Shown here in pieces: positions 22,802 to 31,136 of a DNA stretch of 47,241 nt. The stretch is from Hyphomicrobiales bacterium (GTDB lineage Bacteria; Pseudomonadota; Alphaproteobacteria; Rhizobiales; Xanthobacteraceae): the NCBI GenBank assembly GCA_003140315.1, contig PLJS01000177.1:253-47493 (forward strand), given 5' to 3'. The position numbers and the translations under genes are program-made. Each line of letters opens with the position of its first letter. The first letter of the stretch is position 1. The notes beneath the pieces are model-generated. The model was not told the DNA's origin. It worked only from the letters and a program-made list of their open reading frames with translations, and did no database searches.

Positions 22802-24555
22802 TGTCCGGCGATTTTTCCCCCGAGCAGAAGCGCTACCTGGAAGGCTTCGTGTCCGGCCTCAGTGCCGCGCGCGCGACGCGCGGCGCATTGCCGGGCGGCA
22901 AGGCCGAGCCGTCCGGACCCGACGCGATCCATTGGAAGGCGCAGGACCGCACGACCGCCGCCGGCGGCAAGCTCGCAGACCAGGAGAAGTTCAAGCGCGA
23001 GCAGCATCCTTTCGACGCCTACAACCGGCTGAAGGAACAAGCCGAAAAGAACGAGCCGCCGAAGCCGGCCGACAATTTCCGCTGGCGCTATTACGGCCTG
23101 TTCTATGTCGCGCCGGCGCAGGCCTCCTACATGTGCCGGCTGCGCATCCCGAACGGCATTTTGAAGCACTGGCAGTTCGAGGGCGTGGCCGATCTCGCCG
23201 AGCGCTGCGGCGGCCCCTACGCGCACGTGACGACCCGCGCCAATTTGCAGATCCGCGAGATCGAGCCCAAGCACGCGGTCGAAGTGGTCGAAGGCATCGA
23301 GAGCCTCGGGCTCTGGTCGCGCGGCGCCGGTGCCGACAACATCCGCAACGTCACCGGTACGCCGACCGCCGGCATCGACCCGCAAGAGCTGATCGACACG
23401 CGCCCCTACGCGCGCGAATGGCACTTCCACATCCTCAACGACCGCGCGCTGTTCGGCCTGCCGCGCAAGTTCAACGTGGGTTTCGACGGCGGCGGCATCA
23501 TCCCGGTGCTGGAGGACACCAACGACATCGGCTTCCAGGCGGTCGAGATCGCGGACGGCCATGGAATCGAGCCGGGCGTCTGGTTCCGCCTCGCGCTCGG
23601 CGGCGTCACGGGCCACCGCGACTTCGCGCGCGACACCGGCGTGATCGTCAAGCCCAAGAACGCGACCAAAGTCGCCGACGCGGTCGTGCGCGTCTACATC
23701 GAGAACGGCGACCGCACCGACCGCAACAAGGCGCGGCTCAAATACGTGCTCGACGCCTGGGGCTTCGAGAAGTTTCTCGCAGCCGTCGAGGAGACGCTCG
23801 GGCAAAAGCTGACGCGCGCGCCGGCCGAGGCCGTAAAGCCGCGCCCCGCCTTCGACCGCGCCGCCCATATCGGCGTGCGCGCGCAGAAGCAGCCCGGCCT
23901 CAACTGGATCGGCGTCGTATTCCCGGTCGGCAAGATCACCGTGATGCAGATGCGCGGTCTCGCCAAGGTCGCGCGCGATCTCGGCGACGGCGATATCCGC
24001 CTCACGGTCTGGCAGAACCTGCTGATCTCCGGCGTACCCGACGACAAGGTCACGCTCGCCGAAGTCGCGATCGACGCGCTCGGGCTTACGACCACGGCGA
24101 GCGCGATCCGCGCGGGCCTCGTCTCGTGCACCGGCTCGACCGGCTGCCGTTTCGCGGCCGCGCACACCAAGGAGCAGGCCGAGGAGATCGCCGCCTGGTG
24201 CGAGCCGCGCGTCACGCTTGACGAGCCGGTGAACATCCACCTCACCGGCTGCCACCACTCCTGCGCGCAACACTACATCGGCGACATCGGGCTCCTTGCC
24301 GCGCGCGTTTCCATCAACGAGGAGGGCGACACGGTCGACGGCTATCACGTGCTCGTCGGCGGCGGCTTCGGGCCCGATGCGACGCTCGCGCGCGAGATCT
24401 ACAAGGACGTGAAGGCGGAGCACGCGCCGCAAACGGTCGAAGCCATCCTGAAGGGCTATCTGGCGCACCGCCAAGGCGACGAGACATTCCTGGCGTTCGC
24501 CAAACGCCACGAAACGGAAGCACTGAAGGCGATGTTCGACGAGGTGGCCGCGTGA
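22801..24555 (+). CDS. nirA: Ferredoxin-type nitrite reductase NirA
   Basis: A 584-residue siroheme/[4Fe-4S] enzyme that reduces nitrite to ammonium with six electrons. The cluster/siroheme cysteines are Cys443, Cys449 (SCTGSTGCRF), Cys484 and Cys488 (TGCHHSCAQHYIGDIG). Two ferrodoxin-like half domains are seen (YMCRLRIPNGILKHWQ, HVTTRANLQIREI; later VGKITVMQMRGLAKVA, DIRLTVWQNLLISGVPD). The TTRANLQ motif and the nitrate cluster favour nitrite over sulfite as substrate. A short N-terminal extension of about 90 residues precedes the first domain. ATG 22801 overlaps the preceding stop by one base; GTG 22798 is an alternative. Confidence 0.92.
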   Translation: MSGDFSPEQKRYLEGFVSGLSAARATRGALPGGKAEPSGPDAIHWKAQDRTTAAGGKLADQEKFKREQHPFDAYNRLKEQAEKNEPPKPADNFRWRYYGLFYVAPAQASYMCRLRIPNGILKHWQFEGVADLAERCGGPYAHVTTRANLQIREIEPKHAVEVVEGIESLGLWSRGAGADNIRNVTGTPTAGIDPQELIDTRPYAREWHFHILNDRALFGLPRKFNVGFDGGGIIPVLEDTNDIGFQAVEIADGHGIEPGVWFRLALGGVTGHRDFARDTGVIVKPKNATKVADAVVRVYIENGDRTDRNKARLKYVLDAWGFEKFLAAVEETLGQKLTRAPAEAVKPRPAFDRAAHIGVRAQKQPGLNWIGVVFPVGKITVMQMRGLAKVARDLGDGDIRLTVWQNLLISGVPDDKVTLAEVAIDALGLTTTASAIRAGLVSCTGSTGCRFAAAHTKEQAEEIAAWCEPRVTLDEPVNIHLTGCHHSCAQHYIGDIGLLAARVSINEEGDTVDGYHVLVGGGFGPDATLAREIYKDVKAEHAPQTVEAILKGYLAHRQGDETFLAFAKRHETEALKAMFDEVAA

Positions 24556-24581
24556 GCGCGCCGCTTGCTCCGCTGTCTCTT

Positions 24582-24710
24582 ACCCTCCCCCTTGTGGGGA
24601 GGGTCGACCGGCCGCAGGCCGGTCGGGGTGGGGGTCAGCGTTTTGTGCGCGGATATCACGCCTCACTTCGACCCCCCTCCCTAACCCTCCCCCTCAAGGG
24701 GGGAGGGAAC
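24582..24710. repeat. Composite palindromic repeat, copy 1
   Basis: A 129-bp element between nirA and the reductase gene. It begins with CCCTCCCCCTTGTGGGGAGG, continues with a GC-rich palindrome around GGCCGCAGGCC and GGGGTGGGGGTC, then spacer, and ends with ACCCCCCTCC and CCTCAAGGGGGGAGGG. Copy 2 at 26402-26530 has the same parts in the same order. It is transcribed within the operon and could form strong RNA hairpins. Confidence 0.85.
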
Positions 24711-24736
24711 GCAGCGGTGCAAGCGGCGAGATCGCC

Positions 24737-26362
24737 ATGACTCAAACCATGGCACCGCCCCTCCCCTCGCTCGTCCCCGAGACCGCGCCGTTCTCCGACG
24801 AGCAGCGCGCCTGGCTCAACGGCTTCTTCGCCGGACTCGTGTCGCTCGACGGCGCGGGCGTGACCGCGCTCTCGCCCGAGCAGAACGCCGCCTTGATGCC
24901 GGGCGGCGCCAAGAACGAGTTCGGCGATGCCGACAACGGCGAGGCGCCCTGGCATGACCAGTCCATGCCGCTGCCGGATCGCCTGAAGCTCGCGGAAGGA
25001 CGGCCGTTGCGGCGGCGCATGATGGCCGCGATGGCGCAGCAGGACTGCGGCCAGTGCGGTTACAATTGCGAGGACTATTCCAACAAGCTCGTTCAGAAGA
25101 CCGAGGAGCGGCTGAATCTCTGCGTGCCGGGCGGCAAGGAAACCGCCCGCATGCTGAAGTCTCTCTATGAAGAGCTCGGCAAGTCGCCCGCACCAGCCGC
25201 GAAAGGCGCCGCCGAGCCCGCCGCCGCGATACCGGCCGCCGCTAAGTCAGCAGCGCCCTCGCGCGACAACCCCGCGACCGCGACGTTCCTCGCGCGCACG
25301 CGGCTTAACCGGCGCGGCTCCGAAAAGGAAACCTGGCACATCGACATCGATCTGACTGGCAGCGGCATCGACTACACGGTCGGCGACTCGTTCGGCTTGT
25401 TCGCGCTCAACGACCCCGCGCTGGTCGATGCCGTCATCAAGGCGCTGAACGCACCAGCGGATTTCCCGATCGGCGGCCGCAGCCTGCGCGACGTGCTCAC
25501 CGACGGCGTCTCGCTCGCGCCCGCGCCCGACATGCTGTTCCAACTTTTCTCGTATCTGACCGGCGGCGCGCGGCGGCAGAAGGCGAAGGCGCTCGCGGTC
25601 GGCGAAGACCCCGACGGCGATGCCGCGACCCTCGATGTGCTGGCGGCGATCGAGAAATTCCCCGGCATCCGCCCCGATCCCGAAGCTCTCATCGAGTCGC
25701 TCGATCCGCTGCAGCCGCGGCTCTACTCGATCTCGTCGTCGCCGAAGACGACACCCGGCCGCGTCGCGCTGACCGTCGACACCGTGCGTTACGCCGTCGG
25801 CAAGCGGCATCGCCTCGGCGTCGCCTCGACTTTCTTGGGCGAGCGCATCGCGCCCGGCACGCCGCTCAAAGCCTATGTGCAGAAGGCGCATGCATTTGGC
25901 CTGCCCGCCGATCCAAGCGTGCCGATCATCATGATCGGCCCCGGCACCGGCGTAGCGCCGTTCCGCGCCTTCCTGCACGAGCGCATGGCGACGAAGGCAC
26001 CCGGCCGCAACTGGCTGTTCTTCGGCCATCAGCGCTCCGCGAACGACTTCTTCTACGAGGACGAACTCGCCGGCATGAAATCCGCCGGCGTGCTCACGCG
26101 CCTCTCGCTCGCGTGGTCGCGCGACACACCTCAGAAATTCTACGTGCAGGATCGCATGCGCGAGGTCGGGCGGGATCTGTGGTCCTGGCTCACCGATGGC
26201 GCGCACGTCTATGTCTGCGGCGACGGCAAGCGCATGGCGAAGGATGTCGAACGCACGCTGGTTGACATCGTGGCGCAGCACGGCGCGCGCACACCCGAGC
26301 AGGCGGTCGCGTTCCTCGCTGAGCTCAAGAAGCAGGGCCGCTACCAGCAGGACGTGTATTGA
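24737..26362 (+). CDS. Fe-S/FAD reductase related to sulfite reductase flavoprotein
   Basis: The 541-residue protein combines a small Fe-S module (Cys104, Cys107, Cys111, Cys129 in QQDCGQCGYNCEDYS...NLCVPGG, the CxxCxxxC pattern of the FeS/PF04060 type) with a C-terminal FAD- and NADPH-binding reductase like that of CysJ and cytochrome P450 reductase (LQPRLYSISSSP flavin site, GVASTFLG, IMIGPGTGVAPFRAFLHER, FFGHQRS, VYVCGDGKRMAKDVE). The FMN-binding flavodoxin domain of CysJ is absent; the Fe-S module may take its place. An N-terminal helix resembles the nirA extension (SDEQRAWLNGFFAGL). It probably carries electrons from NADPH to NirA or NasC. Confidence 0.88.
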   Translation: MTQTMAPPLPSLVPETAPFSDEQRAWLNGFFAGLVSLDGAGVTALSPEQNAALMPGGAKNEFGDADNGEAPWHDQSMPLPDRLKLAEGRPLRRRMMAAMAQQDCGQCGYNCEDYSNKLVQKTEERLNLCVPGGKETARMLKSLYEELGKSPAPAAKGAAEPAAAIPAAAKSAAPSRDNPATATFLARTRLNRRGSEKETWHIDIDLTGSGIDYTVGDSFGLFALNDPALVDAVIKALNAPADFPIGGRSLRDVLTDGVSLAPAPDMLFQLFSYLTGGARRQKAKALAVGEDPDGDAATLDVLAAIEKFPGIRPDPEALIESLDPLQPRLYSISSSPKTTPGRVALTVDTVRYAVGKRHRLGVASTFLGERIAPGTPLKAYVQKAHAFGLPADPSVPIIMIGPGTGVAPFRAFLHERMATKAPGRNWLFFGHQRSANDFFYEDELAGMKSAGVLTRLSLAWSRDTPQKFYVQDRMREVGRDLWSWLTDGAHVYVCGDGKRMAKDVERTLVDIVAQHGARTPEQAVAFLAELKKQGRYQQDVY

Positions 26363-26401
26363 GTCATGCGCGTGCTTGCCCGCCCCATCACCGCTCTCTG
26401 T

Positions 26402-26530
26402 TACCCTCCCCCTTGTGGGGAGGGTCGCCCGGCCGCAGGCCGGGCGGGGTGGGGGTCGATGTCGCGCGCGCTGGCAGCGCGCATCAGCTTGACCCCCTCC
26501 CCCACTGTCCCCCTCAAGGGGGGAGGGAGC
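26402..26530. repeat. Composite palindromic repeat, copy 2
   Basis: Same element as copy 1 (24582-24710): CCCTCCCCCTTGTGGGGAGG, palindrome around GGCCGCAGGCCGGGC, GGGGTGGGGGTC, spacer with its own dyad (GCGCGCTGGCAGCGCGC), then CCCCCTCCCCC and CCTCAAGGGGGGAGGG. It lies 40 bp after the reductase stop codon. Confidence 0.85.
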
Positions 26531-26713
26531 TGCCGGAGCGCGGGGCGAGGCCGCACCTCAACGGGTCGGCTTTGGTCGCCACGAGCACCGAAATTGGAAT
26601 GCTTCGGCCTATCTGCGTCGATAGAAAGAACAGTTTTCTTATTTTTCCTACATCATTGCCGAATTTTAGAAGATTATTCTATCTAACTCCTGCACGCACG
26701 CAGGAGACCCGGA
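26531..26713. promoter_or_regulatory. AT-rich control region before the YeiH-like gene
   Basis: The stretch 26620-26690 is strikingly AT-rich for this genome. It includes the inverted repeat TAGAAGATTATTCTA (26667-26681, TAGAA/TTCTA arms) nested in a looser TTAGA...TCTAA dyad, and upstream AAGAACAGTTTTCTT. It looks like a regulator-bound internal promoter that can express the YeiH-like gene and what follows apart from narK. No reliable -35/-10 pair could be picked. Confidence 0.45.
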
Positions 26714-28216
26714 ATGACCGCCACCACCGATACCGCCCATTGGCCGAACGAAGCGCTGCGGCGCGCCGACAATGTGGAGACGTCGCCCCTCATCAGCGAA
26801 GACTGGCTCTCGGTCGCCATCGGCCTTTCGATCTTCGTGTTGGCGCTCGCCGGCATCGCCAATGTGGACCTGATCGGCTGGGTCGTGACCACGTCGGTCT
26901 GGACCAATCTCGGCGCGGCTCTCGGACCGGTCTCCAAGACCTATTCGGCGCTCGGCGGCATCGGCGCGTTGGTCGCAACCTTCCTGGCGCTCCTCGTTGT
27001 ACTGAGCGCGGCCGCGATCGCGCTCAAAAGCGACGTGAAGAAGTTCGCGCTCGCCTTCACGGCCGTGTTCTGGATCGCCTATGCGAGCTGGATCGTCGGT
27101 TCCTATGCCAACTTCGCCGCGGTGACACCGGGCGACCTGCAGAAATTCGGCATCTCCTGGTCGCTGAAGCTCACCAACGAAGGCGGCTTCATCTTCGCGC
27201 TGGTCGCCGGCCTCATCATCGCGAACGTGTTTCCGCGCTTCGCGGAGTGGATCAAGGACGCGGTGCGGCCCGAGCTCTACATCAAGGTCGCAATCGTGAT
27301 CCTCGGCGGCTTCGTCGCCGTGACGGCGGCGGGCAAGCTCAATCTCGCGAGCTCGCTGCTGCTGCGCGGGGTCGCGGCGATCGTCGAGGCCTACCTGATC
27401 TACTGGGCGGTCGTCTATTTCGTGGCGCGCCGCTGGTTCGGCTTCAACCGCGAATGGGCGGCACCGTTAGCGTCCGGCATCTCGATCTGCGGCGTCGCGG
27501 CCGCGATCGCGACCGGCGGTGCGATCCGGGCGCGGCCTGTCATTCCGGTTCTGGTGTCGTCGCTGGTCGTGGTCTTCGCGGTCGTCGAAGTGCTGATTCT
27601 GCCGTTCCTGGCACAGACGTTCCTGTGGCACGAGCCGCTGGTCGCGGGCGCCTGGATCGGGCTTGCGGTCAAGACCGACGGCGCGGCGGTCGCGGGCGGC
27701 GGCATCACCGAGTCGCTGATCCTCGCCAAGAACGCCGCCGAAGGCATCCGCTATCAGCCGGGCTGGATCCTCGGCACCACCGCAACCGTGAAGGTGTTCA
27801 TCGACATCTTCATCGGCATCTGGGCCTTCATCCTCGGCACCATCTGGACCAACCACATCAACAAGGGCACGGCCGACAAGGCCAAGGCCTCCGAGATCTG
27901 GCAGCGCTTCCCGAAGTTCATCCTCGGCTTCGTGGTGACGTTCGCGGCCGGGCTCTATCTCGCGCTCGGCACGCCCTCGGACGTCGCCGCGAAAGTGCCG
28001 GCCGCGATCGGCGAAGCCAACACGTTCCGGGTGATCTTCTTCATCCTGACGTTCTTCTCGATCGGCGTTCTCTCGAACTTCAAGAAGCTTTGGCAGGAGG
28101 GCATTGGAAAACTCGCAGCCGTCTACGTCGTGAGCCTGTTCGGCTTCGTCGTGTGGGTGGGCCTTGCAATCTCCTGGCTGTTCTTCGCCGGCATCAAGCC
28201 GCCGCTCGCCAGCTAA
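26714..28216 (+). CDS. YeiH-like (UPF0324) membrane transporter
   Basis: A 500-residue polytopic membrane protein with about 11-12 helices. The segment SGISICGVAAAIATGGAIRARP and the later GAWIGLAVKTDGAAVAGGGITE match the two half-site motifs of the UPF0324/PF03601 family (putative sulfate exporter YeiH), although it is some 150 residues longer than E. coli YeiH, with extra N-terminal helices. AGGAG lies ahead of ATG 26714. Its position between the reductase and nasC suggests movement of an anion such as nitrite, sulfite or sulfate, but no substrate can be read from the sequence. It is followed 15 bp later by a small membrane protein. Confidence 0.8.
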   Translation: MTATTDTAHWPNEALRRADNVETSPLISEDWLSVAIGLSIFVLALAGIANVDLIGWVVTTSVWTNLGAALGPVSKTYSALGGIGALVATFLALLVVLSAAAIALKSDVKKFALAFTAVFWIAYASWIVGSYANFAAVTPGDLQKFGISWSLKLTNEGGFIFALVAGLIIANVFPRFAEWIKDAVRPELYIKVAIVILGGFVAVTAAGKLNLASSLLLRGVAAIVEAYLIYWAVVYFVARRWFGFNREWAAPLASGISICGVAAAIATGGAIRARPVIPVLVSSLVVVFAVVEVLILPFLAQTFLWHEPLVAGAWIGLAVKTDGAAVAGGGITESLILAKNAAEGIRYQPGWILGTTATVKVFIDIFIGIWAFILGTIWTNHINKGTADKAKASEIWQRFPKFILGFVVTFAAGLYLALGTPSDVAAKVPAAIGEANTFRVIFFILTFFSIGVLSNFKKLWQEGIGKLAAVYVVSLFGFVVWVGLAISWLFFAGIKPPLAS

Positions 28217-28231
28217 ACGAAGGAGCCCACC

Positions 28232-28399
28232 ATGTCGCAACAGGACACCCCTCACGACCTGCAGCACGAGCTGCGCAATGCGCAAACCGAGCCGTGGCTG
28301 CCGATCGAAAGCAAGCTCGTCGGCTGGAGCCTCGGCATCGGGATCACGCTGCTGATCGTGCTGACGATCGTCAACGTCCACGCCCCGGCGACGTTCTGA
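28232..28399 (+). CDS. Small single-pass membrane protein (55 residues)
   Basis: A short gene with an ideal ribosome site (AAGGAG at 28220-28225, seven bases before ATG 28232). The 55-residue product has a polar N-terminus (MSQQDTPHDLQHELRNAQ), then PWLPIESKLVGWSLG and one hydrophobic helix (IGITLLIVLTIVNV) before HAPATF. It sits 15 bp after the YeiH-like gene and 31 bp before nasC. I do not recognise a family. The tight coupling suggests a small partner or assembly subunit of the YeiH-like transporter (inference). Confidence 0.78.
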   Translation: MSQQDTPHDLQHELRNAQTEPWLPIESKLVGWSLGIGITLLIVLTIVNVHAPATF

Positions 28400-28430
28400 C
28401 GTCGCTGCCGGTCTCCGAAGGGAGACGCCG

Positions 28431-31136
28431 ATGAACGCGCCCGACCTTCGTCCGCCCGCCGTGCGCACGGCGTGCCCCTATTGCGGTGTCGGCTGCGGCG
28501 TGCTCGCGGCGCCCGACGGACGCGGCGGCGCGACGATCGCCGGCGACCCCGCGCATCCGGCGAACTTCGGACGGCTCTGCTCGAAAGGCTCCGCGCTCGG
28601 CGCGACGCTCGGGCTCGACAGCCGGCTGCTACACCCGATGCTGCGCCAGGATGACGGCACGCTTGCGCGCACCGATTGGGATACCGCGCTGACCTCGGTC
28701 GCCGAAGGCTTTGCGCGCATCATCGAGCGCGACGGGCCCGATGCTGTGGCGTTCTATCTCTCGGGCCAGCTCCTGACCGAGGACTATTACGTCGCCAACA
28801 AGCTGATGAAGGGCTTCCTCGGCTCGGCCAACGTCGACACCAATTCGCGCCTGTGCATGGCGTCGTCCGTCGCCGGCCACCGGCGCGCGTTCGGCGCCGA
28901 CACCGTGCCGGGCGTCTACGCCGACCTCGACGAAGCCGACCTGATCGTGCTGGTCGGATCGAACGTCGCGTGGTGCCATCCGGTCTTGTTTCAACGCATG
29001 CAGAAGAACCGGCGCGAGCGCGGCGCCAAGATCGTCGTCATCGATCCGCGCCGCACGGCGACGGCGGAAGATGCGGATTTGTTTCTGTCGATCGCGCCCG
29101 GCATGGACACGGCGCTGTTCTCGGGGCTGCTTGTGCATCTCGCCGACACGAACGCGCTCGATGACCGCTACATCGATGCCCACACGTCAGGCTTCGAGAA
29201 TGCACTTGCGCAGGCGCGGGCGATCGCTCCGAACATGGCGACCATTGCTCGGCGAACAGGATTGTTTGTCGGGGATGTTCTGAAGTTCTACGAACTGTTC
29301 GCCGCGAACTCGCGCGTGGTCACGTGCTTTTCGCAGGGCGTGAACCAGTCGGCGCAGGGCACCGACAAGGTCAACGCCATCATCAACTGCCACCTCGCGA
29401 CGGGCCGCATCGGCAAGCCCGGAATGGGGCCGTTTTCATTGACCGGACAGCCCAACGCGATGGGCGGGCGCGAGGTCGGCGGACTCGCCAACCAATTGGC
29501 GGCGCACATGAATTTCACGCCGATCGAAGTCGATCGCGTGCGCCGCTTCTGGGATGCGCCGCGGATGGCGACGCGGGAAGGCCTCAAGGCCGTCGACATG
29601 TTCGACGCGATTGCGGTGGGCAAGATCAAGGCGCTATGGGTGATGGCGACCAATCCGGCGGTGTCGCTGCCGCGCTCTGGAGCGGTGCGTGAAGCGCTTG
29701 GAAAGATTGAGCTTTTCGTCGTTTCCGAGAACGTTACGTCGAACGACACGGTCAATTCCGGCGCCCACGTTCTGCTGCCCGCAACCGCGTGGGGGGAGAA
29801 AGATGGGACGGTCACGAATTCCGAACGCCGCATCTCGCGCCAGCGGCCGTTTTTGGCAACGCCCGGTGAGGCGAAACCCGACTGGTGGATGGTCAGTCAG
29901 GTCGCGCGCCGCATGGGTTATGGCTGTGCTTTTGCTTACGAATCCGTCGCCGACATCTTCCGCGAGCACGCCGCGCTGTCGGCCTTCGAGAACGGCGGCA
30001 CGCGCGATTTCGACGTCGGCGCGCTGAGCGGAATCGATGACGCGGCGTTCGACGCGCTCGATCCTGTCCAGTGGCCGTCGCATGCAGGGCAACCATCTCA
30101 AGATACTCGTTTTTTCGCCGCCGGCGGGTTCTTCACGCCGGACCGGAAAGCGCGCTTCGTGGCCCCCGAAATGCCCACCCTGCGCGACGCCATCGGCGCC
30201 GAATTCCCCTTTATACTCAATACCGGACGCGTGCGCGATCAGTGGCACACGATGACCCGCACCGGGCTCAGCCCGCGGCTCGGGCTGCATGCACCGGAGC
30301 CGTTTGTCGAGATACATCAACAAGATGCGGATGGTGCGGGTCTCACCGACGGGGGTTTCGCGCGCGTCGCGACAGCCCACGGATCGGGAATCTTCCGGGT
30401 CGCGGTGAGCGCGGGCCAGCAGCCGGGCTCGCTCTTCGTGCCGATCCACTGGAGCGGCGAAACGGCTTCATGTTCAAGAGCTTGCGATCTGGTAGCCCCA
30501 AACACCGACCCGCATTCGGGCCAGCCGGAGGCGAAAGCGACGCCCGCCGCGATCGCGCCGATTGCCTTTGCGTATCAAGGCTTTGCGCTAACACGTCGAC
30601 CCATCGCGCTGCCCACTGAGGCCTGGTGGACGCGCGTCGCCGTCACCGGCGGCACCGGCACGCTCATCGCCAGCAACGAACAGCCCGAAACCTGGCGCGA
30701 ACGTGCGCTTGCCCTGCTGCACAAGTCCGAGCCCGCGATCGAACAGGCCGAGTTCGCCGAATATCTCGATGCTCGGCGCGGCATTGTTCGCGTTGCCGCC
30801 TTCCGCGACGGCCGGCTCGACGGCGCGCTGTTCATCGGCCCGGCCGACGCGCCGCCGCGATGGGATGCCGTCAAGGCGCTGTTCGAGGCCGAAGCGCTCG
30901 CCGACCCGCAGCGCCGCATGGCGCTATCCGGCCGCGCGGCCGATGGCCTCGCCGAAACCGGCCCGGTGATCTGCGCCTGTTTCGGCGTCGGGCGCGCGGC
31001 CATCCGCCGCGCGATCGGCGAAGGCCATGCGAGCGTCGAGAAAATCGGAGCGGCGCTGCGCGCCGGCACCAATTGCGGCTCCTGCGTACCAGAGTTGAAG
31101 AGGATCATTCATGAGCACGTCGCGCAGCCCGTCTGA
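28431..31136 (+). CDS. nasC: Assimilatory nitrate reductase catalytic subunit NasC/NasA
   Basis: A 901-residue molybdopterin-guanine-dinucleotide enzyme that reduces nitrate to nitrite in the cytoplasm. It has an N-terminal [4Fe-4S] site (Cys15, Cys18, Cys22, Cys50 in ACPYCGVGCG...LCSKG), the Mo-bis-MGD domains (NTNSRLCMASSVAGHRRAFG, CHPVLFQRM, GREVGGLANQLAAHMNF), the MGD-binding C-terminal domain (FILNTGRVRDQWHTMTRTG), and a BFD-like [2Fe-2S] domain at the end (Cys848, Cys850, Cys882, Cys885: CACFGVGR...TNCGSC). No Tat signal is present, fitting a cytoplasmic assimilatory enzyme. GGGAGA precedes ATG 28431. It overlaps cysG by 26 bp. Confidence 0.95.
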   Translation: MNAPDLRPPAVRTACPYCGVGCGVLAAPDGRGGATIAGDPAHPANFGRLCSKGSALGATLGLDSRLLHPMLRQDDGTLARTDWDTALTSVAEGFARIIERDGPDAVAFYLSGQLLTEDYYVANKLMKGFLGSANVDTNSRLCMASSVAGHRRAFGADTVPGVYADLDEADLIVLVGSNVAWCHPVLFQRMQKNRRERGAKIVVIDPRRTATAEDADLFLSIAPGMDTALFSGLLVHLADTNALDDRYIDAHTSGFENALAQARAIAPNMATIARRTGLFVGDVLKFYELFAANSRVVTCFSQGVNQSAQGTDKVNAIINCHLATGRIGKPGMGPFSLTGQPNAMGGREVGGLANQLAAHMNFTPIEVDRVRRFWDAPRMATREGLKAVDMFDAIAVGKIKALWVMATNPAVSLPRSGAVREALGKIELFVVSENVTSNDTVNSGAHVLLPATAWGEKDGTVTNSERRISRQRPFLATPGEAKPDWWMVSQVARRMGYGCAFAYESVADIFREHAALSAFENGGTRDFDVGALSGIDDAAFDALDPVQWPSHAGQPSQDTRFFAAGGFFTPDRKARFVAPEMPTLRDAIGAEFPFILNTGRVRDQWHTMTRTGLSPRLGLHAPEPFVEIHQQDADGAGLTDGGFARVATAHGSGIFRVAVSAGQQPGSLFVPIHWSGETASCSRACDLVAPNTDPHSGQPEAKATPAAIAPIAFAYQGFALTRRPIALPTEAWWTRVAVTGGTGTLIASNEQPETWRERALALLHKSEPAIEQAEFAEYLDARRGIVRVAAFRDGRLDGALFIGPADAPPRWDAVKALFEAEALADPQRRMALSGRAADGLAETGPVICACFGVGRAAIRRAIGEGHASVEKIGAALRAGTNCGSCVPELKRIIHEHVAQPV

